Assembly: GCF_026625125.1 (NCBI RefSeq) | Contig: NZ_CP113097.1 | Coordinates: 2,542,001 to 2,606,000, forward strand | Length of the DNA: 64,000 nucleotides | Direction: 5' to 3' | Source: Pseudomonas putida | GTDB lineage: Bacteria; Pseudomonadota; Gammaproteobacteria; Pseudomonadales; Pseudomonadaceae | Part shown: positions 53,503 to 62,791 of the stretch, piece after piece | Position numbering within the stretch: the first letter of the stretch is position 1 | Layout of the letters: every line of letters starts with the position of its first letter | Made by a program: the position numbers and the translations under genes | The notes under the pieces: model-generated | Seen by the model: the letters and a program-made list of their open reading frames with translations, nothing else | Database searches by the model: none | What the model was told of the DNA's origin: nothing

Positions 53503-53883
53503 TCAGCGCGTGCAAGGCTCCTGGCGACGGATATTGCCGATCTGGCGCAGGCTCAGGCCGTACTTGTCGGCCAAGAGGCTGCGTGACAGGCCCTCGGCGC
53601 TTTCTTTCTGGATTTGCAGGTTGCGCAATTGCCGCAGGAAGTGGTCTGGCTTGGGAATTTCCAGCGCCACACCGGCAAAGCGCTTGATCAGGGCGTCGAG
53701 GGCCTCACCCGGGAGTATCTCGGCGAGCTTGGTTCGCTCGCGGTGCTTGGGGATGTACTTGGGTCTGCCGCCAAAGGCACAGGTGAGCTGGTAGGCGTTT
53801 TCGATGCCGATACACTCGATCAGGGACTGCAGCGAATGCGGTAGCTGGCTGATGTCTATGGCTGTGAGATCTTGCAATTCCAT
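53503..53883 (-). CDS. Mor/C-type phage-like transcription activator
   Basis: 126 residues. LTCAFGGRPKYIPKHRERTK is the Mor/C signature (dimerisation plus the YIPK turn), and SLLADKYGLSLRQIGNIRRQ is the DNA-binding helix-turn-helix of the Mu Mor family. Mor activates middle genes of phage Mu, but related host proteins exist outside prophages. No other phage gene is near. It leads the DUF2589 operon and likely controls it. GGGAG precedes the ATG. Confidence 0.8.
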   Translation of the reverse strand: MELQDLTAIDISQLPHSLQSLIECIGIENAYQLTCAFGGRPKYIPKHRERTKLAEILPGEALDALIKRFAGVALEIPKPDHFLRQLRNLQIQKESAEGLSRSLLADKYGLSLRQIGNIRRQEPCTR

Positions 53884-54115
53884 ATGTGGCTCCCTCGCGG
53901 TTGGTGGGGCGCGATGCTTGGATATGCCGCAATGACGTGTCGGCGATTAGCATCGGCGCTCTGTCGCTGGCATGAGCGGATTGTCAGTGAGTGACGAAGA
54001 CTGTCGCTAGGCGCCAAGTGGTCCAGCTGTTGTAGCCTCAAGGTGCAGGATTTGAAGGCAACGATTTCGCGCGTTGTAGGACATCGCTCTGGCGTTGCCC
54101 TACAGGCGTTGATAC

Positions 54116-54616
54116 TCAGGGGGGCGCTTTTCCGTGAGGCAACTGGGTGCCAGTACCCTCAACGCAGGGGTAAACATGCATCAAGCTCACGTTGGCGAGG
54201 TAGGCGTGGGGCCGACTGGCCATGGTTTGAGGCAGGCTGCGCCAATCCACCACGAGGCAGAGTGCACTGAGCGATTGTTTGTCGTGCCGGCCCAGTACCT
54301 TATCGGGGAAGGACCTGCGGTAGAGCGCCAGGGTCTTGCCTACGGCTTCGACCTGCCCGGCGCCGGCCAAGGTTTCGTAGGCGAGCTTGGGCAGCTGCGG
54401 CTGCTCGAGGGTGAAATGGGCGTGGCCAGGCTCGGCGTTCAGGTGCCCGGACGCCCTCGTTCGCTGCCATAACTGCTGCCATTGACTGCTGCCGGCGTGG
54501 GCCGCCAGTTCGCGGCCCAGTTCGAGCAATCGTTCAGGCGGTATCTGGCGGACATCCAGCGCGTGGGTGGGCAGAGCGGGGAGTAACAACAGAATGAGCA
54601 GGGCGGGCTTGAGCAT
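54116..54616 (-). CDS. Secreted hypothetical protein, 166 aa
   Basis: Signal peptide (MLKPALLILLLLPALPTHA, 1-19). The mature part includes LLELGRELAAHAGSSQWQQL, FTLEQPQLPKLAYETLAGAG and two Cys (ALCLVVDW, VYPCVEG). Probably periplasmic. I do not recognise the family. The 232 bp to its left carries a GTAGG/CCTAC inverted pair near 54080-54105, possibly its terminator. Confidence 0.65.
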   Translation of the reverse strand: MLKPALLILLLLPALPTHALDVRQIPPERLLELGRELAAHAGSSQWQQLWQRTRASGHLNAEPGHAHFTLEQPQLPKLAYETLAGAGQVEAVGKTLALYRRSFPDKVLGRHDKQSLSALCLVVDWRSLPQTMASRPHAYLANVSLMHVYPCVEGTGTQLPHGKAPP

Positions 54617-54766
54617 GGAGCCTCCAACAGGGGGGTGGGGAGGCCAATGCTTTCAGGCTTGAGGGGCCGCGCTAAGCAGGAAATGCAGCGCCAAAAGCCA
54701 CGGGCGTTGTATCATGGCGCCGGCTCGTTGCGAGCCATTTGCCCCCGATGTTGCAAGGAACTATCG

Positions 54767-54955
54767 ATGACACACGTGCAGCGCCTCAAATATTCGATTC
54801 TGATCATCCTGGTGGTGCTGGGCCTCATGCTGGGCCTGTCGCACCTGCAGAAACAGGGCACCATCAGCGAACAGACCTTCCAGATGCTGGCCATCGCCAT
54901 TGCAGTAGTGGTGGTCGTGATCAACGGGATTCTGCGGCGCAAGGTCAAGCCCTGA
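54767..54955 (+). CDS. Small membrane protein, 62 aa
   Basis: Two TM helices (ILIILVVLGLMLGL and MLAIAIAVVVVVINGIL) joined by a short soluble loop (SHLQKQGTISEQTFQ), with a basic tail. AAGGA lies before ATG 54767. Unknown function. It is followed by a terminator-like GC stem with a GCGA loop. Confidence 0.7.
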   Translation: MTHVQRLKYSILIILVVLGLMLGLSHLQKQGTISEQTFQMLAIAIAVVVVVINGILRRKVKP

Positions 54956-54963
54956 CCCTTGCC

Positions 54964-54985
54964 GGCCGGCCAGCGATGGCCGGCC
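54964..54985. terminator. Bidirectional hairpin with GCGA tetraloop
   Basis: GGCCGGCCA-GCGA-TGGCCGGCC, 9-bp stem and GNRA tetraloop, between the convergent small membrane gene and the Fur-like gene. Confidence 0.7.
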
Positions 54986-54991
54986 TTGCGC

Positions 54992-55366
54992 TCAGCGCGA
55001 AGAGGGCTGCTCGAGCACAGCGCGCGCTTGCGGGTTGAGGCTGTAGCACTTGTCGTTGCCCAAGTGGATCACGCCCTCTGCGCACAGTCGCTTGAGCACC
55101 TCCCGCACACTGAGAAACGACAGCGGAATATCCAGTTGTTCCAGATGCGCGTGCACCCCGCGCACGCCAATGCTGCGCCCGGCGCGGCCGGCGCTGTGCA
55201 GGGCATCGATCACTTTGAGACGAATCAGGCTGGTACGCAGCCCATAGGTGCGCAGCAACTCGCGGATCTGCTCGTTGCCGACACGCTCTTCCCCGCAGGC
55301 GTCCTGTCCATTGGCCGCCTCGGCCGGGGTTCGCCCGGGCTGAAGTGAAGGTTGCGGGTTGTACAT
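54992..55366 (-). CDS. Fur-family DNA-binding-domain-only regulator
   Basis: 124 residues. After a ~30-residue extension comes a winged HTH of Fur type (IRELLRTYGLRTSLIRLKVI, then HAHLEQLDIPLSFLSVREVL). It stops after CYSLNPQARAVLEQP, before the metal-binding/dimerisation domain with its His and Cys ligands, so it cannot sense metal in the usual way. It may act as a partner or competitor of Fur or Zur (inference). Confidence 0.78.
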   Translation of the reverse strand: MYNPQPSLQPGRTPAEAANGQDACGEERVGNEQIRELLRTYGLRTSLIRLKVIDALHSAGRAGRSIGVRGVHAHLEQLDIPLSFLSVREVLKRLCAEGVIHLGNDKCYSLNPQARAVLEQPSSR

Positions 55367-55565
55367 GTGAATGCTCCTTTTCGTGGACTGTCCCGAAATA
55401 TGGGTGCCTCACTTACTAGGACGAATGAGCGCGGAGAAACTGCAGCTTTTGCGCAAAAAAAATCGCTGCCTGTGTCATGAAGACGAATCTGATGCGCCTG
55501 CTGCGTAAAATTTTCATCTGGGTGTTCGTCTGATTGGGAATGATCCCAGAAGCCCAGGAGTGCCC

Positions 55566-57878
55566 GTGCTCTCAATTTCAAGACCTATGACCTGCGTTGG
55601 CCTTGCGGCCGCGTTGGTTGCCTCAAGCCTCGCCGCGCAGGCGCAAGCGGCCAGTAGCGATGCCAGTGCGCAAATCCGGCGCACCAGTTTCGGCGTGCCG
55701 CATATCGTGGCCAAGGATGAGCGCGGTCTGGGTTACGGCATCGGTTATGCCTATGGCCAAGACAATCTATGCCTGCTGGCCAATGAAGTGCTGACGGTCA
55801 ACGGAGAACGTTCGCGCTTTTTTGGCGCGCAGGGCAAAACCCTCGAGCAGCGCGATAACCTGGCCAGCGACCTGTTCTTCACCTGGCTCAATACGCCGAC
55901 CGCGGTCAACAGCTTCCTCCAGGCCCAACCCTCTGAGGTGCGCGATTTGCTGGAAGGCTATGCCAGTGGTTTCAACCGTGCCCTGGCCGAGCGCCGTAGC
56001 CAAGGGCTGCCGGCAGAATGCGGGGATGGCCAGTGGTTGCGGCCGATCACCAGCCTGGACCTGATCAAGCTGACCCGCCGTCTGCTGGCGGAGGGCGGGT
56101 TGGGGCAATTCGCCGAAGCGTTGGCGGGTGCTCAACCGCCACAGTTGACCAGCCAGCAGGCAGCGCACACTTTCGGCGAGGCACTTGCCCAGCAACAGCG
56201 TTTCGCTTCTGAACGGGGCAGCAATGCCGTTGCCGTGGGCGCAGAGCGTTCGGCCAACGGCCGCGGCCTGTTGCTGGCCAACCCGCATTTCCCCTGGAGG
56301 GGCGGGATGCGCTTCTACCAGATGCAGCTGTCCATCCCAGGCCAGCTGGACGTGATGGGGGCCGCACTGCCTGGTTTGCCGGTAGTGAACATTGGTTTCA
56401 ACCGTCATCTGGCCTGGACTCATACGGTCGATACTTCCAAACACTTCACGCTCTATAAACTGCAACTGGACCCGCAAGACCCGACGCGGTACGTGTTCGA
56501 TGGCAAGTCCTTGCCCCTGACCCGGCAGGCTGTGAGTGTCACGGTCAAGGCTGAAGATGGCACACTGAGCCAGGTGGAGCGCCAGGTCTACAGCTCGAAA
56601 TTCGGGCCCGTGGTGCAGTGGCCAGGCCGCCTGGACTGGGACAGCAAAACCGCCTACAGCCTGCGTGACGCCAATCTGGACAATACCCGTGTGCTGCAGC
56701 AGTGGTATCGCATCAACCGTGCCGATAGCCTGGCGGCACTGCAGGGCTCGATCGAGCAGCTGCAAGGCATACCCTGGGTCAACACCTTGGCTGTCGATTC
56801 GGGCGGTAAGGCGCTCTACCTTAACCAGTCGGTGGTGCCCTACGTGGACCAGCAGTTGCTCAGCCAGTGCAGCAACCCGGCGGCGCAAGGCCCGCTGGTA
56901 GTGCTCGATGGCTCGCGCAGCGCCTGCCAGTGGAAGGTCGATGCCCAGGCGGCGCAGCCTGGCATCTTCCCGCCGCGTCTGTTGCCCAGCCTTGCGCGCA
57001 ACGATTTCGTGCAGAGCTCCAACGACCCGGCGTGGATGACCAACCCCGCCCAGCCGTTGACCGGTTACTCACCGCTGATCAGCCGCAGCGACCAGCCATT
57101 GGGTATGCGCGGGCGCTTCGCGCTCGAGCGCCTGCAAGGCAAGGCCAAGCTGGGCGTGGAGGACCTGCAGCGTATGGTGATGGATGACGAGGTCTACCTG
57201 GCCAGCCTGGTGCTTCCAGACTTGCTGCAATGGTGCAAAGGCGCTGAGGCCGATTTGCAGGCGTTATGTACGAGCCTGGCAAGCTGGGATGGCAAGGCTG
57301 ACCTTGACAGTGGGATTGGCCTGGTGCATTTCCAGAACATCGTCGAACACATGGCCAGGCATCCGCAAAGCTGGCGGGTGGCGTTTGATCCGGCAGACCC
57401 GCAACACACCCCCCGCGGGTTGGCAGTGGAGCAGGCCGCGGTGCGCAAGTTGCTGCGCGAAGCGGCGCTGGCCTCCCTGCAGCAGGTCGCCAAAGCCGGG
57501 GTTGCTGAAGGCAGCCGTTGGGGGCAGATCCAGCAGGCGGCCGATGGCACGCCGGTACCGGGCGGCGCGCAGGCGATGGGGGTGTACAACGCGATCTACA
57601 GCGTCCCGCATGGGCCGGGCAAGCGCTTGGTGGTCAGTGGCACCAGTTACCTGCAACTGGTCAGTTTCACCGAGGATGGGCCGCAGGCGCGGGGGCTGTT
57701 GGCCTTCTCGCAATCCAGCGAAGCCGCTTCGGCCCATTCGAGCGACCAGACCAAGGCCTTCTCGGCCAAGCAATTGGCGCCCATTCCGTTCACCGAGGCG
57801 CAAATCAAGGCTGACCCTGAGTATCGGCAGTATGTGATCAGCGAAGGTGACAAGGCGGCGGTGGCGAGCCGGCCATGA
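55566..57878 (+). CDS. pvdQ: Acyl-homoserine lactone acylase / pyoverdine maturation acylase PvdQ
   Basis: About 770 residues of the Ntn-hydrolase penicillin-amidase family. Signal peptide (~1-30). Autocleavage before Ser (~219) in ERGSNAVAVGAER gives the alpha and beta chains. GRGLLLANPHFPW, MRFYQMQLSIPG and HLAWTHTVDTSKHFTLYKL match PvdQ closely. PvdQ deacylates pyoverdine precursor in the periplasm and degrades long-chain AHLs. GTG 55566 is preferred to GTG 55560 because AGGAG fits its spacing; ATG 55587 is also possible. No pvd genes adjoin. Confidence 0.9.
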   Translation: MLSISRPMTCVGLAAALVASSLAAQAQAASSDASAQIRRTSFGVPHIVAKDERGLGYGIGYAYGQDNLCLLANEVLTVNGERSRFFGAQGKTLEQRDNLASDLFFTWLNTPTAVNSFLQAQPSEVRDLLEGYASGFNRALAERRSQGLPAECGDGQWLRPITSLDLIKLTRRLLAEGGLGQFAEALAGAQPPQLTSQQAAHTFGEALAQQQRFASERGSNAVAVGAERSANGRGLLLANPHFPWRGGMRFYQMQLSIPGQLDVMGAALPGLPVVNIGFNRHLAWTHTVDTSKHFTLYKLQLDPQDPTRYVFDGKSLPLTRQAVSVTVKAEDGTLSQVERQVYSSKFGPVVQWPGRLDWDSKTAYSLRDANLDNTRVLQQWYRINRADSLAALQGSIEQLQGIPWVNTLAVDSGGKALYLNQSVVPYVDQQLLSQCSNPAAQGPLVVLDGSRSACQWKVDAQAAQPGIFPPRLLPSLARNDFVQSSNDPAWMTNPAQPLTGYSPLISRSDQPLGMRGRFALERLQGKAKLGVEDLQRMVMDDEVYLASLVLPDLLQWCKGAEADLQALCTSLASWDGKADLDSGIGLVHFQNIVEHMARHPQSWRVAFDPADPQHTPRGLAVEQAAVRKLLREAALASLQQVAKAGVAEGSRWGQIQQAADGTPVPGGAQAMGVYNAIYSVPHGPGKRLVVSGTSYLQLVSFTEDGPQARGLLAFSQSSEAASAHSSDQTKAFSAKQLAPIPFTEAQIKADPEYRQYVISEGDKAAVASRP

Positions 57879-57890
57879 GTTGCAAACCAG

Positions 57891-57975
57891 TACCGGTCTG
57901 ATCGCCCGCAAGCCGGCATCTACAGGTTCGCCACAGCGTATTTGTAGCGCCGGCTTGCCGGCGATCAGGCCGGTA
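57891..57975. repeat. Inverted REP pair between pvdQ and lpxH
   Basis: TACCGG then TCTGATCGCC and GCAAGCCGGC (57891-57917) is mirrored, with two mismatches in 27, at 57949-57975. The flanking genes converge, so it may also terminate both. Confidence 0.85.
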
Positions 57976-57992
57976 TGGCCAAGCCATCCGTT

Positions 57993-58715
57993 TCAGGAAA
58001 ACTCGAAGGGTTCCAACTGAAAGCCCTGCGCATCGACCTGCAGAGTCCAGCCGCGACGGTCCCAATCGCCCAGCACGATGCGCCGGGCCGGCTCCCCGTT
58101 CACCACCAGCTTGTGGATCGCCGGCCGGTGAGTGTGGCCATGCACCAGCGTTTTCACACCGTGCGCCGCCATCACCGCTGGCACTTCTTCGGCTGTGACA
58201 TCGACAATGTCGGTGGCTTTCATGCGCGTCTGGGCACGGCTTTCGCTACGCAGCTTGCGCGCCAGCTTCTGCCGGGTGGCAAGCGGCAAGTGCCGTAGAA
58301 CCCACAGGCTCAACGGGTTGCGCAGATAGCGGCGCATTTTCATGTAGCCGATGTCGCGGGTGCACAGGGTGTCGCCATGCATCAGCAAAACCTGCTCGCC
58401 GCCAAGGCTGATCACGCTGGGGTCGGCCAGCAAGGTGCAGCCGGCCGCTTGGCAGAAGCCCTCGCCAATCAAAAAGTCGCGGTTGCCGTGCATCAGGTAG
58501 ACGGCCGTGCCGCTGTCGCTCAGCCGGCGCAGGGCCTGGCAGATCGACTGCTGAAAGGGCGTCATGGCATCGTCGCCGATCCAGGCTTCGAAGAAGTCGC
58601 CGAGGATGTACAGCGCATCGGCGTGGCGTGCGCGGCCGTCGAGCAGATCAAGAAACGCCCGGGTGATGTCCGGGCGTTCTTCTTGCAGATGCAGATCAGA
58701 GATCAGCAGTATCAC
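57993..58715 (-). CDS. lpxH: UDP-2,3-diacylglucosamine diphosphatase
   Basis: 240-residue metallophosphoesterase. All five motif blocks are visible: DLHLQEER (Asp7, His9), [31 protein letters not shown]. It cleaves UDP-2,3-diacylglucosamine to lipid X in lipid A synthesis at the inner-membrane surface. Its start overlaps the ppiB stop by 4 bp, so the two form an operon. Confidence 0.95.
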   Translation of the reverse strand: MILLISDLHLQEERPDITRAFLDLLDGRARHADALYILGDFFEAWIGDDAMTPFQQSICQALRRLSDSGTAVYLMHGNRDFLIGEGFCQAAGCTLLADPSVISLGGEQVLLMHGDTLCTRDIGYMKMRRYLRNPLSLWVLRHLPLATRQKLARKLRSESRAQTRMKATDIVDVTAEEVPAVMAAHGVKTLVHGHTHRPAIHKLVVNGEPARRIVLGDWDRRGWTLQVDAQGFQLEPFEFS

Positions 58716-59212
58716 TCAACGATCTCGGCTTTCTCGATGATCACGTCGTCTTTAGGTACGTCCTGGTGGCCAGCGTTGGAACCGGTGGCAACCTTTTCGA
58801 TGGCGTCGACGATTTCACGGCCTTCGGTTACTTCGCCGAACACCGCGTAGCCCCAGCCCTGGGTGTTCTTGCCGCTGTGGTTGAGGAAGTCGTTGTCGGA
58901 GGCGTTGATGAAGAACTGGGCCGAGGCCGAGTGCGGGTCCATGGTGCGGGCCATGGCGATGCTGTACTTGGTGTTCTTCAGGCCGTTGTCAGCTTCGTTC
59001 TGGATGCTGGCGCGGGTCTTCTTCTGGCTCATGCCTGGCTCGAAGCCGCCGCCCTGGATCATGAAACCCTTGATCACACGGTGGAACACGGTGCCGTCGT
59101 AGTGACCGTCCTTGACGTACTGAACGAAGTTTTCCGTGGTGAGCGGCGCCTTTTCGGCGTCCAGTTGCAGGACGATAACGCCGTGGTTGGTGGTCAGTTT
59201 GACTTTGGACAT
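58712..59212 (-). CDS. ppiB: Peptidyl-prolyl cis-trans isomerase B (cyclophilin)
   Basis: 166 residues, cytosolic cyclophilin. [13 protein letters not shown] contains the catalytic Arg, and SASAQFFIN and [11 protein letters not shown] complete the active-site set. No signal peptide, so the cytosolic PpiB rather than periplasmic PpiA. It is first of the ppiB-lpxH operon and divergent from glnS. ATG 59212 starts MSKVKL; earlier codons are upstream DNA. Confidence 0.95.
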   Translation of the reverse strand: MSKVKLTTNHGVIVLQLDAEKAPLTTENFVQYVKDGHYDGTVFHRVIKGFMIQGGGFEPGMSQKKTRASIQNEADNGLKNTKYSIAMARTMDPHSASAQFFINASDNDFLNHSGKNTQGWGYAVFGEVTEGREIVDAIEKVATGSNAGHQDVPKDDVIIEKAEIVE

Positions 59213-59460
59213 GCTGGAATTCGCTCTTTCAAGGCATTCGGGAATTAGGGTGCGCAGTGCGCCTGTAGTCACCTGACGCAGGATCGGGCGACCGCGACAC
59301 ATGGCGCGCACTGGCCATTTTGCCAGGCCGCGACAAAAAGCTACGATAAATCACGGCAGTTTGTCCGAGCCTGGCTGTCAGCAGCTTGACTGCTTCGGCT
59401 ATGATAGGCCCTTTGATTCAATCGGCCTACCCAGGCCGGACACGTGCATTCAAGGATCCT

Positions 59461-61164
59461 ATGAGCAAGCCCACTGCCGACAACGCGCCCAACGCCGCTG
59501 CCAAAGGCGCCCCCGCCGTCCCTGCGAACTTCCTGCGGCCGATCATCCAGGCCGACCTGGACTCGGGCAAGCACAGCAGCATCGTCACTCGTTTTCCGCC
59601 GGAGCCCAATGGCTACCTGCACATTGGCCATGCCAAGTCGATCTGCGTCAACTTCGGCCTGGCCAAGGAGTTCGGCGGCGTCTGTCACCTGCGCTTCGAC
59701 GACACCAACCCGGCCAAGGAAGACCAGGAGTACATCGATGCCATCCAGCGCGACGTCAAATGGCTGGGCTTCGACTGGGCCGGCGAGGTGCGTTATGCCT
59801 CGAACTACTTCGACCAACTGCACGATTGGGCCGTTGAACTGATCAAGCGTGGCAAGGCCTATGTCTGCGACCTGACCCCTGATCAGGCCAAGGCCTACCG
59901 TGGCAGCCTGACCGAGCCTGGCCAGAACAGCCCGTTCCGTGAGCGCAGCGTCGAAGAGAACCTCGACCTGTTCGCCCGCATGAAGGCTGGCGAGTTCAAG
60001 GATGGCGAGCGCGTGCTGCGGGCCAAGATCGACATGGCCTCGCCGAACATGAACCTGCGCGACCCGATCCTGTACCGCATCCGTCATGCCCACCACCACC
60101 AGACCGGTGACAAGTGGTGCATTTACCCCAACTATGACTTCACCCATGGTCAGTCCGATGCCATCGAAGGCATCACCCACTCGATCTGCACCCTGGAGTT
60201 CGAAGGCCATCGGCCGCTGTACGACTGGTTCCTCGAGAACCTGCCGGTACCGGCGCACCCGCGTCAGTACGAGTTCAGCCGCCTCAACCTGAACTACACC
60301 ATCACCTCCAAGCGCAAGCTCAAGCAGCTGGTCGACGAGAAACATGTCAGCGGCTGGGACGACCCGCGCATGTCCACCCTGTCGGGCTTCCGCCGTCGCG
60401 GTTACACCCCGGCCTCGATCCGCAACTTCTGCGAGATGGTCGGTACCAACCGCTCCGACGGCGTCGTCGACATGTCGATGCTCGAATTCAGCATCCGTGA
60501 CGACCTCGACCGCACCGCGCCACGCGCCATGTGCGTGCTGCGCCCGCTCAAAGTGGTCATCACCAACTACCCTGAAGGCCAGGTCGAGCAGCTCGAACTG
60601 CCGCGCCACCCCAAGGAAGACATGGGCGTGCGCGTGCTGCCCTTCGCTCGCGAGCTGTACATCGACCGCGACGATTTCATGGAAGAGCCGCCAAAGGGTT
60701 ACAAGCGCCTGGAGCCGGCCGGTGAAGTGCGCCTGCGTGGCAGCTACGTGATCCGCGCCGACGAAGCGGTCAAGGACGCCGATGGCAACATCGTCGAGCT
60801 GCGCTGCTCCTACGACCCGGAGACCCTGGGCAAGAACCCCGAGGGCCGCAAGGTCAAGGGCGTGATCCATTGGGTGCCGGCAGACGCCAGTGTCGAATGC
60901 GAAGTGCGCCTGTACGACCGCCTGTTCCGCTCGCCGAACCCAGAGAAGGCCGAGGAGGGCGCCAGCTTCCTCGACAACATCAACCCGGGCTCGCTGCAAG
61001 TGCTGACCGGCTGCCGTGCCGAGCCGTCGCTGGGCCAGGCGCAGCCTGAAGACCGCTTCCAGTTCGAGCGCGAAGGCTACTTCTGCGCCGACCTCAAGGA
61101 CAGCCAGCCGGGCCGCCCGGTGTTCAACCGCACCGTCACCCTGCGTGACTCCTGGGGCAGCTAA
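59461..61164 (+). CDS. glnS: Glutaminyl-tRNA synthetase
   Basis: 567 residues. Class I signature HIGH ([12 protein letters not shown]) and KMSKS equivalent ([11 protein letters not shown]). The N-terminus [20 protein letters not shown] and two C-terminal anticodon-binding barrels are present. It charges tRNA-Gln. AAGGA before ATG 59461. It is followed 9 bp later by cysS, a typical gamma-proteobacterial arrangement. Confidence 0.97.
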   Translation: MSKPTADNAPNAAAKGAPAVPANFLRPIIQADLDSGKHSSIVTRFPPEPNGYLHIGHAKSICVNFGLAKEFGGVCHLRFDDTNPAKEDQEYIDAIQRDVKWLGFDWAGEVRYASNYFDQLHDWAVELIKRGKAYVCDLTPDQAKAYRGSLTEPGQNSPFRERSVEENLDLFARMKAGEFKDGERVLRAKIDMASPNMNLRDPILYRIRHAHHHQTGDKWCIYPNYDFTHGQSDAIEGITHSICTLEFEGHRPLYDWFLENLPVPAHPRQYEFSRLNLNYTITSKRKLKQLVDEKHVSGWDDPRMSTLSGFRRRGYTPASIRNFCEMVGTNRSDGVVDMSMLEFSIRDDLDRTAPRAMCVLRPLKVVITNYPEGQVEQLELPRHPKEDMGVRVLPFARELYIDRDDFMEEPPKGYKRLEPAGEVRLRGSYVIRADEAVKDADGNIVELRCSYDPETLGKNPEGRKVKGVIHWVPADASVECEVRLYDRLFRSPNPEKAEEGASFLDNINPGSLQVLTGCRAEPSLGQAQPEDRFQFEREGYFCADLKDSQPGRPVFNRTVTLRDSWGS

Positions 61165-61173
61165 GGAACCGCC

Positions 61174-62556
61174 GTGCTTACCATCTACAACACGCTGAGC
61201 AAAACCAAGGAAGTCTTCAAGCCGCTCGATGGCAACAAGGTGCGTATGTACGTGTGCGGCATGACCGTGTACGACTACTGCCACCTGGGCCATGGCCGCA
61301 GCATGGTGGCCTTCGACCTGGTCACCCGTTGGCTGCGCAAGAGCGGCTATGAGCTGACCTATGTGCGCAACATCACCGACATCGATGACAAGATCATCAA
61401 CCGGGCCAACGAGAACGGCGAAACCTTCGACGCGCTCACGGCCCGCATGATCGATGCGATGCACGAGGACGAACGGCGCCTGAACATCCTCAAGCCGGAC
61501 CAGGAACCGCGTGCCACCGACCATATCGCCGGCATGCACGCGATGATCCAGACCTTGATCGACAAGGGCTACGCCTACGCGCCCGGCAATGGCGACGTGT
61601 ACTACCGGGTCGGCAAGTTCGTCGGCTACGGCAAGCTGTCGCGCAAGAAGATCGAGGACCTGCGCATCGGTGCCCGCATCGAGGTCGATGAGGCCAAGCA
61701 GGACCCGCTCGACTTCGTCCTGTGGAAGGGCGTCAAGCCGGGCGAGCCGTACTGGGATTCGCCGTGGGGGCCGGGCCGTCCGGGCTGGCACATCGAGTGC
61801 TCGGTGATGTCCACCTGCTGCCTGGGCGAGAGCTTCGACATCCACGGTGGCGGCAGCGACCTGGAGTTCCCGCACCACGAGAACGAAATCGCCCAGAGCG
61901 AAGCGGCGACCGGCAAGCAGTACGCCAATGCCTGGATGCATTGCGGCATGATCCGCATCAATGGCGAGAAGATGTCCAAGTCATTGAACAACTTCTTCAC
62001 CATCCGTGACGTGCTCGACGTATACCACCCGGAGGTGGTGCGCTACCTGCTGGTGGCCAGTCACTACCGCAGTGCTATCAACTACTCCGAAGACAGCCTG
62101 CGTGATGCCAAAGGTGCCTTGGAGCGCTTCTATCACGCACTGCGGGGTTTGCCGCGTGTGGCAGCCAAGGGTGGCGAGGAATTCGTCGAGCGCTTCAGCG
62201 TGGCGATGAACGACGACTTCAACACCCCCGAAGCCTGTGCCGTGCTGTTCGACCTGGTGCGCGAGATCAACCGCCTGCGCGACAGCGAGCCGGATGCGGC
62301 TGCTGGCCTGGCCGGTCGCCTGCGCGAGCTGGGTGATGTGCTGGGTGTGCTGCAGCTGGAGGCCGATGACTTCCTGCGTGCAGGGGCTGAAGGCAAGGTC
62401 GATGCGGCTGAAGTGGAGGCGCTGATCCAGGCGCGTCTGCAGGCGCGTGCCGACAAGAACTGGGCAGAGTCCGACCGGATCCGTGACCAGCTGACCGCCA
62501 TGGGGGTGGTGCTGGAAGACGGCAAGGGTGGCACTACCTGGCGTCTGGCTGACTGA
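61174..62556 (+). CDS. cysS: Cysteinyl-tRNA synthetase
   Basis: 460 residues from GTG 61174, with AAGGAACC just upstream. HIGH variant [16 protein letters not shown], zinc-ligand Cys in [10 protein letters not shown], and [10 protein letters not shown]. It charges tRNA-Cys. Second gene of the glnS-cysS operon. Confidence 0.97.
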   Translation: MLTIYNTLSKTKEVFKPLDGNKVRMYVCGMTVYDYCHLGHGRSMVAFDLVTRWLRKSGYELTYVRNITDIDDKIINRANENGETFDALTARMIDAMHEDERRLNILKPDQEPRATDHIAGMHAMIQTLIDKGYAYAPGNGDVYYRVGKFVGYGKLSRKKIEDLRIGARIEVDEAKQDPLDFVLWKGVKPGEPYWDSPWGPGRPGWHIECSVMSTCCLGESFDIHGGGSDLEFPHHENEIAQSEAATGKQYANAWMHCGMIRINGEKMSKSLNNFFTIRDVLDVYHPEVVRYLLVASHYRSAINYSEDSLRDAKGALERFYHALRGLPRVAAKGGEEFVERFSVAMNDDFNTPEACAVLFDLVREINRLRDSEPDAAAGLAGRLRELGDVLGVLQLEADDFLRAGAEGKVDAAEVEALIQARLQARADKNWAESDRIRDQLTAMGVVLEDGKGGTTWRLAD

Positions 62557-62562
62557 TTAACG

Positions 62563-62604
62563 GGGGCCGCTTAGCGGCCCCATCGCCGGCAAGCCGGCTC
62601 CCAC
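62563..62604. repeat. Terminator hairpin plus REP after cysS
   Basis: GGGGCCGC-TTA-GCGGCCCC (62563-62581) is a perfect 8-bp stem, 6 bp after the cysS stop; a REP core (62582-62604) follows at once. It likely terminates cysS. Confidence 0.75.
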
Positions 62605-62757
62605 AGGTATTGCGCAGGGGTTGAAGGTTGCGTGGTGGTGAGAGCCGAACAAGCTCACAGGTATTGCGCAGGGCTTGAAGGTTGCGTGGTGTTGGTGAGA
62701 GCTGAGCAAGCCCACAGGTATTGTGCAGGGCTTGACGGTTGTGCTGTCGTGGTGGGC
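62602..62757. repeat. 54/57-bp tandem repeat within a REP pair
   Basis: Units begin CACAGGTATTG at 62602, 62656 and 62713. Unit 1 (54 bp) and unit 2 (57 bp) differ by a 3-base insertion and a few substitutions; unit 3 is diverged and runs into an inverted REP (about 62750-62775). The array therefore lies between two inverted REP copies. Confidence 0.85.
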
Positions 62758-62791
62758 TTGCCGGCGATGGACTGCACAGCAGTTCCCGCTT

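Noticed and set aside
53503..53883. Prophage remnant suggested by the Mor-like gene
   Set aside because: No integrase, capsid, tail or lysis gene, and no attachment-site repeats were seen nearby.
59341..61941. Very long open frame antisense to glnS and cysS
   Set aside because: High-GC codon bias leaves long antisense frames; no recognisable domain, and the sense strand encodes clear synthetases.
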